A stretch of DNA of 64,000 nt from Xanthomonas boreopolis (lineage in GTDB: Bacteria > Pseudomonadota > Gammaproteobacteria > Xanthomonadales > Xanthomonadaceae), in NCBI GenBank assembly GCA_014654535.1, contig BNBA01000024.1:1121-65120 (forward strand). The letters run 5' to 3'. A program made the translations under genes and the position numbers. The notes under the pieces are model-generated. The model saw only the letters and a list, made by a program, of their open reading frames with translations. It was not told the origin of the DNA and did not search any database. This document shows positions 7,163 to 16,471 of this stretch, piece after piece (the first letter of the stretch is position 1; every line of letters starts with the position of its first letter).

Positions 7163-8668
7163 TCACGGCTCTTCCAACGCCATCGCCACGGCACGGAACA
7201 CCCGGCGCATCTCCAGCGGCTTGTGCAGCACATGCACCGGGATCTCGGCCGGGTAGTGCTCGTGCTGCAAGGGCGAACCGATGTCCTCCAGCACGATCGC
7301 CGGGCCCTGGTAGCCGAGTTCCTGCATCGTCAGCAGCAGGCTCACCGCGGACAGCAGGATGATGTCGCTGTCCACGATCACCAGGTCCGGCAGCACGTTC
7401 TGCTGGGCGTACTGCAACGCCGCGGCGCCATCGATCGCCAGGTGCGGCCGGTATCCCTGGCTGGACAACGCGTTGCCCAGCAGCGACAGCCGCGTGGCCT
7501 CGCCGTCCACCAGCAGGATGCGCTGGCCCCTGCCCGGCACCAGCGGCGCGTCGGACTCGACCTCCGCCACCACGCCGGCGCGCACCGGCAACACCATGTC
7601 GAAGCTCGTGCCCTTGCCCGGCGCGCTCTCCACGCTGATGCTGCCGCCGTAGGACTCGACGATGCGCTTGCACGAAACCAGGCCCAGGCCGGTGCCGTCG
7701 GCCTTGGTGGTGAAGAACGGGCTGAACAGCCGGGCGCGGGTCTCCTCGCTCATGCCCACGCCGGTGTCGGCCACGCTCAGGCGGACATGCTCGGCATCGG
7801 TGGCGGCGGCGGAAAGGGTCAGCGTGCCGCCGTGCGGCATCGCCTGCAGCGCGTTCAGCCCGAGATTGAGCAGGCATTGCTGCAGCTCGGTGTAGTTGGC
7901 CTCCACGCTCAGCGCGTCGTCGGCCACGTCCAGCCGCAGGTGCACGCCCTCGGGCAGGCTGCTCTTGAGCAGCAACTGCACGGCCTGGAACAACTGCGGG
8001 ATCGCCACCTGCTCGCGCGCCTTGCTCGAGCCGCGCACGAACGAGAGCATCGATTCGGCCATTTCGTGCCCGCGCCGCCCGCATTCGGCGATGACGTTGG
8101 CGAGCTGGCGCAACTGCGGATCGTCGGTACGCCCGGCCAGCAGGTCGGGCACGATCAGCAGCGGCTGCAGGATGTTGCGCAGGTCGTGGCTGAAGCCCGC
8201 CGCGAGCAGCGCCAGGCTCTCCAGGCGCTGCGCGCGCATCAGTTCGGCTTCCACGCGCCGGCGGTCCATGTCCGCGCGCGCCTCGCGCACCGCGCGCGCC
8301 ACCGCGGCCGGCAGGCGCGTGGGATTGTGCTTGATGATGTAATCGTTGGCGCCGTCCTGCAGCGCCTTGACCGCGGTCTCCTCGCCCATCGTGCCGGAAA
8401 CGAACACGAACGGCATCGCGGCGTTGTTCTCGCGCACAACGCGCAGCGCCTGGTAGCCGGAGAAGCCGGGCATGCTCAGGTCCGACAGCACGATGTCCGG
8501 CTGGAACGACTCCAGCGCCAGGCGCAGCGACGACTCGCTGTCCACCCGCTCGAAGACGGCGTCCAGGCCGGCTTCGAGCAGTTGGTCGGACAACAGTTCG
8601 GCGTCCTCCGGCGAATCCTCGATCAGCAGGATCCGCAGCGTGCCGAGCTTTGCGGCTTCGTTCGACAT
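7163..8668 (-). CDS. hybrid sensor histidine kinase (REC-HisKA-HATPase-REC)
   Basis: 501 residues, no membrane segment. An N-terminal receiver (about 10-130) has the acidic pair ED, the phospho-Asp in VLSDLSMPG and the lysine in YIIKHN. The kinase core has the H-box GFSHDLRN (His about 170) and ATPase motifs DTGVGM and GTGLGL. A C-terminal receiver-like domain (about 385-500) has VDSDI without the usual MP and a lysine-proline near the end, so it may be degenerate. The start ATG at 8668 lies five bases after the stop of the single-domain receiver gene, which fits an operon with the membrane kinase upstream. The stop codon lies within a GATTC repeat arm. Confidence 0.87.
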   Translation of the reverse strand: MSNEAAKLGTLRILLIEDSPEDAELLSDQLLEAGLDAVFERVDSESSLRLALESFQPDIVLSDLSMPGFSGYQALRVVRENNAAMPFVFVSGTMGEETAVKALQDGANDYIIKHNPTRLPAAVARAVREARADMDRRRVEAELMRAQRLESLALLAAGFSHDLRNILQPLLIVPDLLAGRTDDPQLRQLANVIAECGRRGHEMAESMLSFVRGSSKAREQVAIPQLFQAVQLLLKSSLPEGVHLRLDVADDALSVEANYTELQQCLLNLGLNALQAMPHGGTLTLSAAATDAEHVRLSVADTGVGMSEETRARLFSPFFTTKADGTGLGLVSCKRIVESYGGSISVESAPGKGTSFDMVLPVRAGVVAEVESDAPLVPGRGQRILLVDGEATRLSLLGNALSSQGYRPHLAIDGAAALQYAQQNVLPDLVIVDSDIILLSAVSLLLTMQELGYQGPAIVLEDIGSPLQHEHYPAEIPVHVLHKPLEMRRVFRAVAMALEEP

Positions 8669-8673
8669 CGCGC

Positions 8674-9114
8674 TCAACCCAGCTCCGGTGCCTGGTTGAT
8701 GACCGCCCAGAACGTGCCCAGGGTCTTGACCGCGTTGAAGAACTGGTCGACGTCCACCGGCTTGACCACGTAGGCGTTGACGCCCAGGTCCCAGCTGAGC
8801 GCCAGGTCGCGCTCCTCGCGCGAGGACGAGAGGATCACCACCGGCAGGCGCTTGAGCTGCTCGTCGGCGCGGATCTGCTTGAGCACTTCCAGCCCGTCCA
8901 TGCGCGGCATCTTGATGTCCAGCAGCAGCACCGCCGGCAGGCCCTCCTCGCGGCCGGCGAACGCGCCCCGGCGCAGCAGGTAGTCCATCGCCTCCACGCC
9001 GTCCTCCACGTGCACGATCGGGTTGGCCAGCCGGGCCTCGCGCAGCGCGTCGACGGCCATTTCCGCGTCGGCGGCGCTGTCTTCGGCGAGCAGGATGGTG
9101 CGAATGGAGGTCAT
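8674..9114 (-). CDS. single-domain response regulator, Rcp1/CheY-like
   Basis: 146 residues made of one receiver domain. Acidic residues AEDS (about 10-13), phospho-Asp in VLLLDIKMPRMDG (about 66), Thr/Ser switch in VILSSSREE and the lysine in YVVKPVD (about 117) are all present. The spacing and the end (AVKTLGTFWAVINQAP) resemble Rcp1-type regulators that pair with phytochrome-like kinases. The ATG overlaps the stop of the upstream sensor kinase by four bases, and the hybrid kinase follows five bases later. It probably carries phosphoryl groups between the two kinases. Confidence 0.9.
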   Translation of the reverse strand: MTSIRTILLAEDSAADAEMAVDALREARLANPIVHVEDGVEAMDYLLRRGAFAGREEGLPAVLLLDIKMPRMDGLEVLKQIRADEQLKRLPVVILSSSREERDLALSWDLGVNAYVVKPVDVDQFFNAVKTLGTFWAVINQAPELG

Positions 9115-10925
9115 GCGTTGGACTCCGTGTTGGCCGCTTCAAGCGCGGGAGGCAGGATGAAATGGAAGGTGGCGCCCTGGTCGACCGCGCTCTCGGCCCA
9201 GATGCGCCCGCCATGGCGCGAAAGCACGCGGCGCACGCTGGCCAGGCCGATGCCCGTGCCGGGATATTCGCTGGCCTTGTGCAGGCGCTGGAACACGCCG
9301 AACAGCTTGCTGGCGTAATCCATGTCGAAGCCGGCGCCGTTGTCGCGGACGGCGAAATGGTGGCTGCCGTCGGGCAGCGCCTCGTAGTCGATCTCGATGC
9401 GCGCCACTTCGCGCTTCGCGCTGTACTTGACGGCGTTGCTCATCAGGTTCATCCACAACTGCCGCATCATGTTCTCGTCCGCCACCAGGATCGGCAACGG
9501 GGCGATCCGCCATTCCACCCGGCGCGCGGAATTCTCCGCCTGCAGGTTGGCGTCCAGGATCGAGCGCGTCTCTGCCACCAGCGACTGCATGTCCACCGCC
9601 TGCATGCGCATCGCGCTGCGGCCCAGGCGCGAGTACACCAGCAGGTCGTCGATCAGCGCCGCCATCCGCTGCGCGGAGCTGCTGATGACGTCCATGTAGT
9701 GGCGCGATTTCTCGTCCGCCTGCTCGCCGAGGTGGCGCGACAGCTTGTCGGCGAAGCCGGCCACGTGGCGCAGCGGCGCGCGCAGGTCGTGCGAGACCGA
9801 GTAGCTGAAGGCCTCCAGTTCGCGGTTGACCTCCGACACCTGCTCGATCTTGCCCTCCAGCTGCCGGTTGAGCTCCTGGATGCGCCGCTGCGCGGCCTTC
9901 TGCAGGCTGATGTCGCTGACCGTCATCAGCACCACTTCGTCCTCGGAGCCCGGCAGCAGCATGCGCCGCGCGTTGAGCAGCATGGTCCGCACCACGCCAT
10001 CGGCGGCGCGCTGCTCGTGCTCGAAGTCCCACAGCTCGCGCCCGCGCAGCAGGATGTCCGACAGGCGCTGCTGGATCAGCACGTCGTTCCAGGCGCCGCC
10101 GCCCACGTCCTTCAGCAGCAACTGCTCGGGGGCCTTGGCGCCTTCCTCCAGCCCGTACAGTTCGGCGAAGGCGGGGTTGTGCAGGATCACCCGTTGCTGG
10201 CCATCGAGCAGCACGATCGGCTCGCGCACGGTCTGCAGCACCGCGGAGGCGCGGCCGCTGGCATGCAGCAGCCCGCGTTCGGCCACCAGGCGCCGGCGGA
10301 TCTGGCGCTGGAGCAGCCACACCACGGTGCCCAACAGCAGCAACTGCACCACCAGCGCGGTCCAGCTCAATACGTTGTAGAGCGTGCGCTGGCGCTGCAT
10401 CTCGCCCTGGCGCAGCGCCAGCAGGCGCGCTTCCTCGTCCTGCACGCCGTCGATCAGGGCGCGCACCGGGCTGCGCGTGGTCATGTCCTCGATCAGGACG
10501 CGGATCTGCGCGGGATCGCGCGTGGTGGCGATTTCCTCCGCGGTCGCCATCCGGCGTTCGACGGTGGCCTCCGTGCGTCCGAGCCGCAACTGCTGGCTGG
10601 GGTTGTCGCGGGTCAGCACGGCCAGGCGCGCCAGTGCCGCTTCGGCTTCCTGGCGGCCTTCGGCCATGCGCTCGCGCAGGATCGGCTTGTCCACGTCGTG
10701 CGAACGCGCCAGTGCGGCCGATTCCAGGTCGCGCAGCGACGCTTCCAGGCGTTGCGCCTGCTCGCGCACTTCCTGGCTGTGCGATGCGCGGTTGGCAGCG
10801 CTGTCGGCATTGCGCGCCATCTGCTGCAGCAGCAACGAGGGAACGACGACGATCAGGAACACCGCCAATGCCAGCAATGGCAGGCGCCAGCGGTCCCATA
10901 CGTCTGCACTGCTCGTTGCCTGCAT
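9111..10925 (-). CDS. membrane sensor histidine kinase, CHASE3-PAS-HisKA-HATPase
   Basis: 604 residues from the ATG at 10925, which has GGGAAAGGGA just upstream; another ATG at 10976 would add 17 residues. A first membrane segment (about 13-35), a periplasmic helical region of CHASE3 type (about 36-190) and a second membrane segment (about 195-218) precede a PAS domain (about 240-350), a short coiled coil, the H-box SYSVSHDLRAPLRH (about 385) and the ATPase motifs DNGAGFDM and GTGIGLASV. It should sense an extracytoplasmic or membrane signal. It leads the three-gene phosphorelay cluster. Confidence 0.88.
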   Translation of the reverse strand: MQATSSADVWDRWRLPLLALAVFLIVVVPSLLLQQMARNADSAANRASHSQEVREQAQRLEASLRDLESAALARSHDVDKPILRERMAEGRQEAEAALARLAVLTRDNPSQQLRLGRTEATVERRMATAEEIATTRDPAQIRVLIEDMTTRSPVRALIDGVQDEEARLLALRQGEMQRQRTLYNVLSWTALVVQLLLLGTVVWLLQRQIRRRLVAERGLLHASGRASAVLQTVREPIVLLDGQQRVILHNPAFAELYGLEEGAKAPEQLLLKDVGGGAWNDVLIQQRLSDILLRGRELWDFEHEQRAADGVVRTMLLNARRMLLPGSEDEVVLMTVSDISLQKAAQRRIQELNRQLEGKIEQVSEVNRELEAFSYSVSHDLRAPLRHVAGFADKLSRHLGEQADEKSRHYMDVISSSAQRMAALIDDLLVYSRLGRSAMRMQAVDMQSLVAETRSILDANLQAENSARRVEWRIAPLPILVADENMMRQLWMNLMSNAVKYSAKREVARIEIDYEALPDGSHHFAVRDNGAGFDMDYASKLFGVFQRLHKASEYPGTGIGLASVRRVLSRHGGRIWAESAVDQGATFHFILPPALEAANTESNA

Positions 10926-11117
10926 CGATCCCTTTCCCGTCGTTCGCCGTGGCGATAGCGCGACATTGTCCGCCATCACGTTCCTGTCGTGATTAACCGT
11001 TAAGATTTCCCGTCCCGTCACTTTACTGAACGTCGCCGAAAACCGGCAATCGTAAGTGCACTCCGCGTGAAGAACGCGCGGACGTTCCGGTTTCCGCTTT
11101 CCCCTCGCCATGAAGAA

Positions 11118-11166
11118 GGGCGCGTCGTCGACGCGCCCTGCATCCCCGCCGATGGCTCGCCATCGG
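11118..11166. terminator. two adjacent hairpins after the BON gene
   Basis: GGGCGCGTCG-T-CGACGCGCCC at 11118-11138 and CCGATGG-CTCG-CCATCGG at 11149-11166 lie 18-66 bases after the stop of the minus-strand BON gene. On the minus strand the first is followed by TTCTTC, a weak T-run. They probably end BON transcription. The rest of 10926-11183 shows no gene. Confidence 0.5.
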
Positions 11167-11183
11167 CTAACCGCCCTGCCCTT

Positions 11184-11534
11184 TTACCTGCCGCCCACCT
11201 CGAGCCCGCTGGCATCGATGCTCTTGACGCCCTTGATCGCCCTGGCGGTGGCCACGGCCTTGTCGCGCTCGGCCTGGCTCTTCACGGTGCCGGACAGGCT
11301 CACGACGCCATTGCGCGTCTCCACCTTGATGTCGGTGCCGGACACGTTGCGGGTCGCCAGCAGATCGCTCTTCACCTTGGTGGTGATCCAGGTATCGGTC
11401 ACCGGCTCGTCGGATTCCATCTTCGAACCTTGCGGCGGCGGATCGACGGCCCACGCCTGGCCCGCGACGGCCAGCAGGCCCAGCGACAGCGATGCAGCCA
11501 GCACAGGGGAAATCATCGGGTTGCGCTTGCTCAT
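11184..11534 (-). CDS. periplasmic single-BON-domain protein
   Basis: 116 residues. A signal peptide ends near residue 29 (QAWAVDP). A short linker is followed by one BON domain (about 46-114): DTWITTKVKSDLL, then VETRNGVVSLSGTV and the terminal KSIDAS. BON proteins of OsmY type bind phospholipid or surfaces and are often osmotic or envelope-stress induced; OsmY has two BON domains, this has one. The start at 11534 has GGAGGAG upstream. It is monocistronic between a kinase and a divergent oxidoreductase. Confidence 0.86.
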   Translation of the reverse strand: MSKRNPMISPVLAASLSLGLLAVAGQAWAVDPPPQGSKMESDEPVTDTWITTKVKSDLLATRNVSGTDIKVETRNGVVSLSGTVKSQAERDKAVATARAIKGVKSIDASGLEVGGR

Positions 11535-11679
11535 CTCGGCTCCTCCTGGGATAGGTACGATCCATGTTCCGCGCAGGGCGTACAGCGCGCGTGACCGCCG
11601 CGGGCGTCCCGCCGCGTTCCCTTCATCCGGTCTTGACTGGCTATCATCCGGGCACCCACCCATTCAGGCATGCATCGCC

Positions 11680-12729
11680 ATGGCCGGATCCTTCAATGTC
11701 GCGCTGCTCGGCTACGGCTACGCCGGACGCGTCTTCCACGCGCCCCTGGTCGCCGCCACCGACGGCCTGCGCCTGCATACCATCGTCTCCAGCCAGGCTG
11801 CGGCCGGCCGGGATTTCCCGGACGCGCGCTGCCTGGCCGAGCGCGGACAGGCACTGGCCGACCCGGACATCGATGCCGTCGTCATCGCCACGCCCAACGA
11901 TACCCATGCCGCCCTCGCCTGCGAGGCGCTCGCCGCCGGCAAGCACGTGCTGGTCGACAAGCCGTTCGCGGTCACCGCCGAGGAAGCCCGGCGCGTGCTG
12001 GCGGCGGCCGAGCGCGCGGGCCGCGTCGCCAGCGTGTTCCAGAACCGGCGCTGGGATGCCGACTTCCTGACCGTGCAGCGCCTGCTCGATGCCGGGGAGC
12101 TCGGCCGCATCGCCGAGTTCCATTCCCACTTCGACCGGTTCCGGCCGCAGGTGCGCGACCGCTGGCGCGAGAGCGATGCGCCCGGCGCGGGGCTGTGGTT
12201 CGACCTCGGCCCGCACCTGCTCGACCAGGCCCTGCAGCTGTTCGGTACGCCGCAGGCCATCCAGGCCGACATCGACGCGCAGCGCGAACGCGCGCGCAGC
12301 GACGACTGGTTCGACGTCGTGCTGCACTACCCGCGCATGCGGGCCGTGCTGCATGCCGGCTCGCTGGTTTCCGATGCGCGGCTGCGCTTCGCCGTGCACG
12401 GCACCGGCGGCAGTTTCGTCAAGCACGGCCTGGACACGCAGGAGGACGCCTTGCGCGCGGGCCGGCGCCCGGGCGGCCCCGAGTGGGGACTGGACCCGAG
12501 CGATGGCGTGCTGACCCGCGTGGACGAAGAAGGCCGCTCCCATGCGGCCGCCGTGACCAGCGAGCGCGGCGACTACCGCCGCTGCTACGCGCAGTGGCGC
12601 GACGCGATGGCCGGTACGGCGCCTGCGCCGGTCACGCCGGCGCAGGCGCTGCGGTTGATGGAACTGCTGGAACTGGCCGTGCGCAGCGCCCGGCTCGGGC
12701 AGCGGCTGGAGGTTCCCTCCGCCGGCTGA
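11680..12729 (+). CDS. Gfo/Idh/MocA-family NAD(P)-dependent oxidoreductase
   Basis: 349 residues. The N-terminal Rossmann domain starts with VALLGYGYAGRVFH (GxGxxG) and contains VIATPNDTHAALACEALAAG and the catalytic-type lysine in HVLVDKPFAVT (about 98). The C-terminal alpha/beta domain holds GLWFDLGPHLLDQA with the conserved histidine. The length fits YhhX/YdgJ-like members. Substrates are sugars or cyclitols in the family; nothing nearby fixes it here. It is divergent from the BON gene. Confidence 0.88.
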   Translation: MAGSFNVALLGYGYAGRVFHAPLVAATDGLRLHTIVSSQAAAGRDFPDARCLAERGQALADPDIDAVVIATPNDTHAALACEALAAGKHVLVDKPFAVTAEEARRVLAAAERAGRVASVFQNRRWDADFLTVQRLLDAGELGRIAEFHSHFDRFRPQVRDRWRESDAPGAGLWFDLGPHLLDQALQLFGTPQAIQADIDAQRERARSDDWFDVVLHYPRMRAVLHAGSLVSDARLRFAVHGTGGSFVKHGLDTQEDALRAGRRPGGPEWGLDPSDGVLTRVDEEGRSHAAAVTSERGDYRRCYAQWRDAMAGTAPAPVTPAQALRLMELLELAVRSARLGQRLEVPSAG

Positions 12730-12795
12730 CGTTGCGGGCGCCATGGAAGCGGCGCGAGCTGCGGAGACTCGTCGCGGCCCGTGCCGCCTCCGGCG

Positions 12796-13713
12796 TCATC
12801 CGCCTTCGGCCTCGGTCTTCACCGCGTGGCCGCCGAACTGGTTGCGCATCGCGGCCAGCAGCTTGTCGGTCAGCGAATCCTTGTCGCGCGAGCGCAGCCG
12901 CTCCAGCAGCGACAGCGTGATCACCGGCGCCGGCACGTCGAGGTCGATCGCCTCGGCCACGGTCCAGCGGCCTTCGCCGGAATCGGCCACGTACGGGGCG
13001 ATGCCGTGCATGTCCGGGTTCTGCTTGAGCGCCTCGGAGGTGAGATCGAGCAACCACGAGCGGACCACGCTGCCGTCGCGCCAGATCTCGGCGACCTGGT
13101 GCAGGTCCAGGTCGAATTCCTGCTTGCGCTGCATCAACGCGAACCCTTCGGCGTAGGCCTGCATCAGGCCGTACTCGATGCCGTTGTGGACCATCTTGGT
13201 GAAGTGCCCCGCTCCGCTCGGGCCTACCCGGCCCCAACCGGCGTCCGGCCGCGGCGCCAGCGTCGACAGGATCGGCGCCAGCCGCGCCACCACCGCCTCG
13301 TCGCCGCCGACCATCAGGCTGTAGCCTTCCTTCAGGCCCCAGATGCCGCCGCTGGTACCGCAGTCCACGTAGCCGATGCCGTGCGCGCGCAGCGCCTCGG
13401 CGCGCCGCTGCGAATCCCGGTAGTAGGAGTTGCCTCCGTCGACGACGACGTCGCCCGCCGCCAGCAGCGGCTGCAACTGCGCCAGGGTGTCGTCGACGAT
13501 CTGCCCGGCCGGCACCATCAGCCAGACCACGCGCGGGCTGGGCAACGCGGCCACCAGCTCGGCCAGCGATGCGTACGGCGCGATGCCCTTGGCCCGGGCG
13601 GCGTCGCGGGCGGCCTGGCCCGGATCGAATCCGCCGACGCGATGGCCGCCCCGCACCAGGCGCTCGGCCATGTTCGCGCCCATCCGCCCCAGCCCCACCA
13701 TTCCCAGTTCCAT
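12796..13713 (-). CDS. gnd: 6-phosphogluconate dehydrogenase, decarboxylating (short, YqeC/GndA type)
   Basis: 305 residues, the short NAD-preferring-type 6PGDH rather than the 470-residue enzyme. It oxidises and decarboxylates 6-phosphogluconate to ribulose 5-phosphate. MELGMVGLGRMGANMAERL is the dinucleotide site; VVDGGNSYYRDS, GTSGGIWGLKEGY and GAGHFTKMVHNGIEYG (catalytic Lys) are family signatures. NAD preference is inferred from the subfamily. Just beyond its start lies the 3' end of an uncharacterised secreted protein gene on the same strand (gap 67 bp). Confidence 0.92.
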   Translation of the reverse strand: MELGMVGLGRMGANMAERLVRGGHRVGGFDPGQAARDAARAKGIAPYASLAELVAALPSPRVVWLMVPAGQIVDDTLAQLQPLLAAGDVVVDGGNSYYRDSQRRAEALRAHGIGYVDCGTSGGIWGLKEGYSLMVGGDEAVVARLAPILSTLAPRPDAGWGRVGPSGAGHFTKMVHNGIEYGLMQAYAEGFALMQRKQEFDLDLHQVAEIWRDGSVVRSWLLDLTSEALKQNPDMHGIAPYVADSGEGRWTVAEAIDLDVPAPVITLSLLERLRSRDKDSLTDKLLAAMRNQFGGHAVKTEAEGG

Positions 13714-13780
13714 GCTTCACCTCGATCAGGTTGTTGTCGTCAGAGTGGCACGAATGCATGGCATCGGCGCCACTGCGGTT

Positions 13781-15073
13781 TCAATGATCCGTTCCAGCGA
13801 TGCTCGCGGCGCACGCCTCCAGGCGGCTGTCGATCCAGCGCCGGTACAGGGTCGTGTGCAGGTTGTGCAGGGCCAGGTCGATCGAGTACGGCGTTCGCGG
13901 GTTCCGGTCCAGCAACCGTGCGACGTGGTAGCCGATCGGCCGCACGCCCTGCGGGTGCACGTAGATCATGAAACCGCGATAGAACGGATCGTCGAGCAAC
14001 GCCTGCATCGAAGCGACGAGCGCCTGGTGTTCCGGCGGCAGGGCCGCGCGCAGGTCCTCGTCGCGTTCGTAGAGCAAGCGCTCGAAGCGGCGATAGCCGG
14101 TCTGCGGCATCCGCCGCGCCAGTTCCCAGATCCGCCGGTTCACCGCATCGTAGTGGCGCAGCCCGCCGTGGGCCGCCAGCGCCTCGGCGGCGGCCGCGTC
14201 GACGTCGACCACCACGAAATTCTCGGCTTGGTTGTTGATGTCGTCCAGGGAGGTCCGGTCGAACACGTGCTCGATGAACCCGGGCGCGCCCATGAAGGCC
14301 TGCCGTCCCAGCGCCGCGGTCTTCTCGGCCTTGCCGTCGGCGAACAGTTCGCCCGCGTGCCGGCCGAGCAGGATGCTGTCAGTGCCGTGCAGCGTCATGA
14401 ACGTGCCGATCGACAATTCCGGAGCGGCGAACGCGCGGTCGAACGCGGCGTCGCCGTACAGCTCCCGCAGCGTGGCGAGCTGGGCCACCTGCCGGCCGAC
14501 GCCGCAATCGGACCGCACGTGCCCGGAGTAGAACGCTTCGATGGCCCGGGCATTGCCGACCACCGGCCGATACCCGCGGCCGAAGCTGCGGAAGCGCTCC
14601 CAGCCCTGTGCCCGCGCCCCGCGCAGGCCGAAGCCGATCCAGCCGAGCTGGACTGCACTGAACCGGTATCCGGGATTGCCCTGCAGCCGCGCGGCCGCGC
14701 GCCGGGCCGCATCGCCCAGTTCGAAGGCATAGGCACAGCGGCTGGCCTGGGTATCGAGCGCTTCGCGCAACAGCCGGCGACGGTCGTCCGGACCGAGCCG
14801 TGCCGGCAACACCAGGCGCAGGTCGCCCGCCGCCTGCGCCTCCGCCAGCGATCCCCGCCGGCACGGCGTTCCTTCCACGACCCGGGCTTGCCCGGCTTCA
14901 TCGGTCTCGATGCGCCAACCCAGTCCGCGCAGCAGCGCCTCCAGGCAGCCGGACGAGGCGTCGTCCAGCGCCGTGGCCCCGGCCACCAGGCTCCCGGCGA
15001 ACCAGAGCAACGCCAACGCCGGCAGCTGCCGCAGGCGGCGCCAGGGCACGGGCCTGGACGGGCGCGGCGGCAA
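13781..15073 (-). CDS. uncharacterised secreted protein
   Basis: 430 residues; no family recognised. The frame opens with TTG at 15073, directly after an in-frame TAG, with AGGA eight bases upstream; a GTG at 15049 would give 422 residues. Both give a signal peptide with a hydrophobic core near residues 17-34 (LPALALLWFAGSLVAGATA). Three early cysteines (SSGCLEA, GTPCRRG, SRCAYA) and others (SDCGVG, LEACAAS) could form disulfides. The segment AFMGAPGFIEHVFDRTSLDDI and the C-terminal YSIDLALHNLHTTLYRRW look conserved in style. Its position gives no clear functional hint. Confidence 0.6.
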   Translation of the reverse strand: MPPRPSRPVPWRRLRQLPALALLWFAGSLVAGATALDDASSGCLEALLRGLGWRIETDEAGQARVVEGTPCRRGSLAEAQAAGDLRLVLPARLGPDDRRRLLREALDTQASRCAYAFELGDAARRAAARLQGNPGYRFSAVQLGWIGFGLRGARAQGWERFRSFGRGYRPVVGNARAIEAFYSGHVRSDCGVGRQVAQLATLRELYGDAAFDRAFAAPELSIGTFMTLHGTDSILLGRHAGELFADGKAEKTAALGRQAFMGAPGFIEHVFDRTSLDDINNQAENFVVVDVDAAAAEALAAHGGLRHYDAVNRRIWELARRMPQTGYRRFERLLYERDEDLRAALPPEHQALVASMQALLDDPFYRGFMIYVHPQGVRPIGYHVARLLDRNPRTPYSIDLALHNLHTTLYRRWIDSRLEACAASIAGTDH

Positions 15074-15185
15074 GCTCAGGTCCTAGCGGAACGCGCGGGA
15101 GCGGCCGGGACGACGGAACGGCAAGGTCCGTTGCAGCCAGGACCGCGCCACGCGGTGCGGCCGTCGCACTGGCCGCGCACGCGGC

Positions 15186-15557
15186 TCAACGGCGCACGCG
15201 CTCGCACACGGTCTGCACCACGCGGTCGCCATGGGTCTGCTGGCGCTGTCCCTGGATGTAGCGGCCGGCCGCGCCACCGGCCACGGCACCGCCCACGGTC
15301 GCCAGCTTCTTGCCGCTGCCGCCGCCGAGCTGGTTGCCGACCAGGCCGCCGATCACGGCGCCTGCCACGGTGCCGCCGACCCGGTTCGGGTCGGAGCTGT
15401 TCTTCTGCACTTCTTCCTTGTGGCATTTCACCACCGTGCCGTCGCTGAAACGGCGCCCTTCGTCCTGCGGGCCGTAGGTCTGCGCCTGCACGGCTCCCAC
15501 CGCGAGCATCGACAGCAGCGAAGCGCCCGCGAGGGCGTTGCGGATGCGGTTGCTCAT
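15186..15557 (-). CDS. glycine-zipper 2TM domain protein
   Basis: 123 residues. A signal peptide ends at about residue 25 (VQAQTYG). A middle glycine zipper, GGTVAGAVIGGLVGNQLGGG followed by GGAVAGGAAGRYIQ (about 60-105), matches the glycine-zipper 2TM (Rick-17kDa-like) family of outer-membrane-associated proteins. Two cysteines (KCHKEE, TVCERV) flank it. The C-terminal QTVCERVRR is basic. Its function is unknown; related proteins influence envelope integrity. Confidence 0.82.
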   Translation of the reverse strand: MSNRIRNALAGASLLSMLAVGAVQAQTYGPQDEGRRFSDGTVVKCHKEEVQKNSSDPNRVGGTVAGAVIGGLVGNQLGGGSGKKLATVGGAVAGGAAGRYIQGQRQQTHGDRVVQTVCERVRR

Positions 15558-15679
15558 GACGTCACCTCCATCGCGCCGGCCTGGGCCGGCCTTGCCGGGC
15601 ACTATGCGAGGCCGGCGGCGAATATGCCGTGAAGCGCGGAAGTCAAGTTAAGCGTGCAGCCGGAGGCGTGAAGAAACAC

Positions 15680-16303
15680 CTACGGTTGCGGCCCATCGCC
15701 GGAAGCGGGCGGCGCCTGCCGGACCGCCTCCGGCACGGCCTCGGACGCCTGCGCCGGCGGCGATGGCGGCGCGGGCTGGGCCGGCGCGGGCGGCAGGTAC
15801 AGCTGCACCCGCTCGAAGAAGCGGTTGTAGAAGTCCGCATCCTGCACCGTGCTGCTGGCGACCTTCACCAGCGAGTCGTCGGTGCTGCCGATCGGCAGCG
15901 ACACCGAACCGAGCACGCTCACGCCCACGCTGGCCGAGGTCGGGCTCTTCTTCAGCGCATAGCGGTCCTGCAGCGCGCTGACGAACACCCACGACTTGTC
16001 CTCGCCCTGGGGCACGCACGACACGCGCAGGTCCAGCTGCTCGTGGAGGTCGTCCTTCGGCTGGAAGTTCTTGCTGCCTTCCACCGTGGCGGCATCGGCC
16101 CGCGCCACGATGTAGCCCTGGCTCAGCAGCGCGCGCCGCGCCGCCTCGCAGGCCACGGCCGGCTTGGCGTCGAAGCTTCGCGAATAGGTGTTGTCGGAGT
16201 TGAACGATTCGCGCATCAGCATCGTGTCGCCCTTGCCGCCGCATCCGGACAGGCCGGTGGCCAGCAGCAGGCCGATCGCTGACGTTTTGTGGAGGACGTT
16301 CAT
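15680..16303 (-). CDS. DUF2242-family lipoprotein
   Basis: 207 residues. A lipobox LSGC at about residues 18-21 predicts a lipoprotein. The body (about 30-160) with ACEAARRALLSQGYIV, VFVSALQDRYALKKSPTSAS and SVGVSVLGSVSLPIG matches DUF2242. The last 40 residues are Pro/Ala-rich and probably unstructured. Role unknown. It is divergent from the endonuclease/phosphatase gene with a 168-bp gap in which no gene is seen. Confidence 0.83.
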   Translation of the reverse strand: MNVLHKTSAIGLLLATGLSGCGGKGDTMLMRESFNSDNTYSRSFDAKPAVACEAARRALLSQGYIVARADAATVEGSKNFQPKDDLHEQLDLRVSCVPQGEDKSWVFVSALQDRYALKKSPTSASVGVSVLGSVSLPIGSTDDSLVKVASSTVQDADFYNRFFERVQLYLPPAPAQPAPPSPPAQASEAVPEAVRQAPPASGDGPQP

Positions 16304-16471
16304 GGCGGCATCCGGTACTCGAGAACCAGGCCCGGATTATCGCGCAAGGGGGTCCGGGGCCGCCCCGGGCATCGCCACGGCGCTCACGTTGCGGTCAGAA
16401 CGCCCGATTCGACACATCCTTGAAAACCCGGCCATGGCACGCTTGGCGTTTCGACAACGCGAGGAACTCCA

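Noticed and set aside
7163..9214. Possible fusion of the single-domain receiver with the hybrid kinase
   Set aside because: The upstream part is a different frame across the receiver gene; a normal ATG at 8668 starts the hybrid kinase and the receiver has its own full frame and stop.
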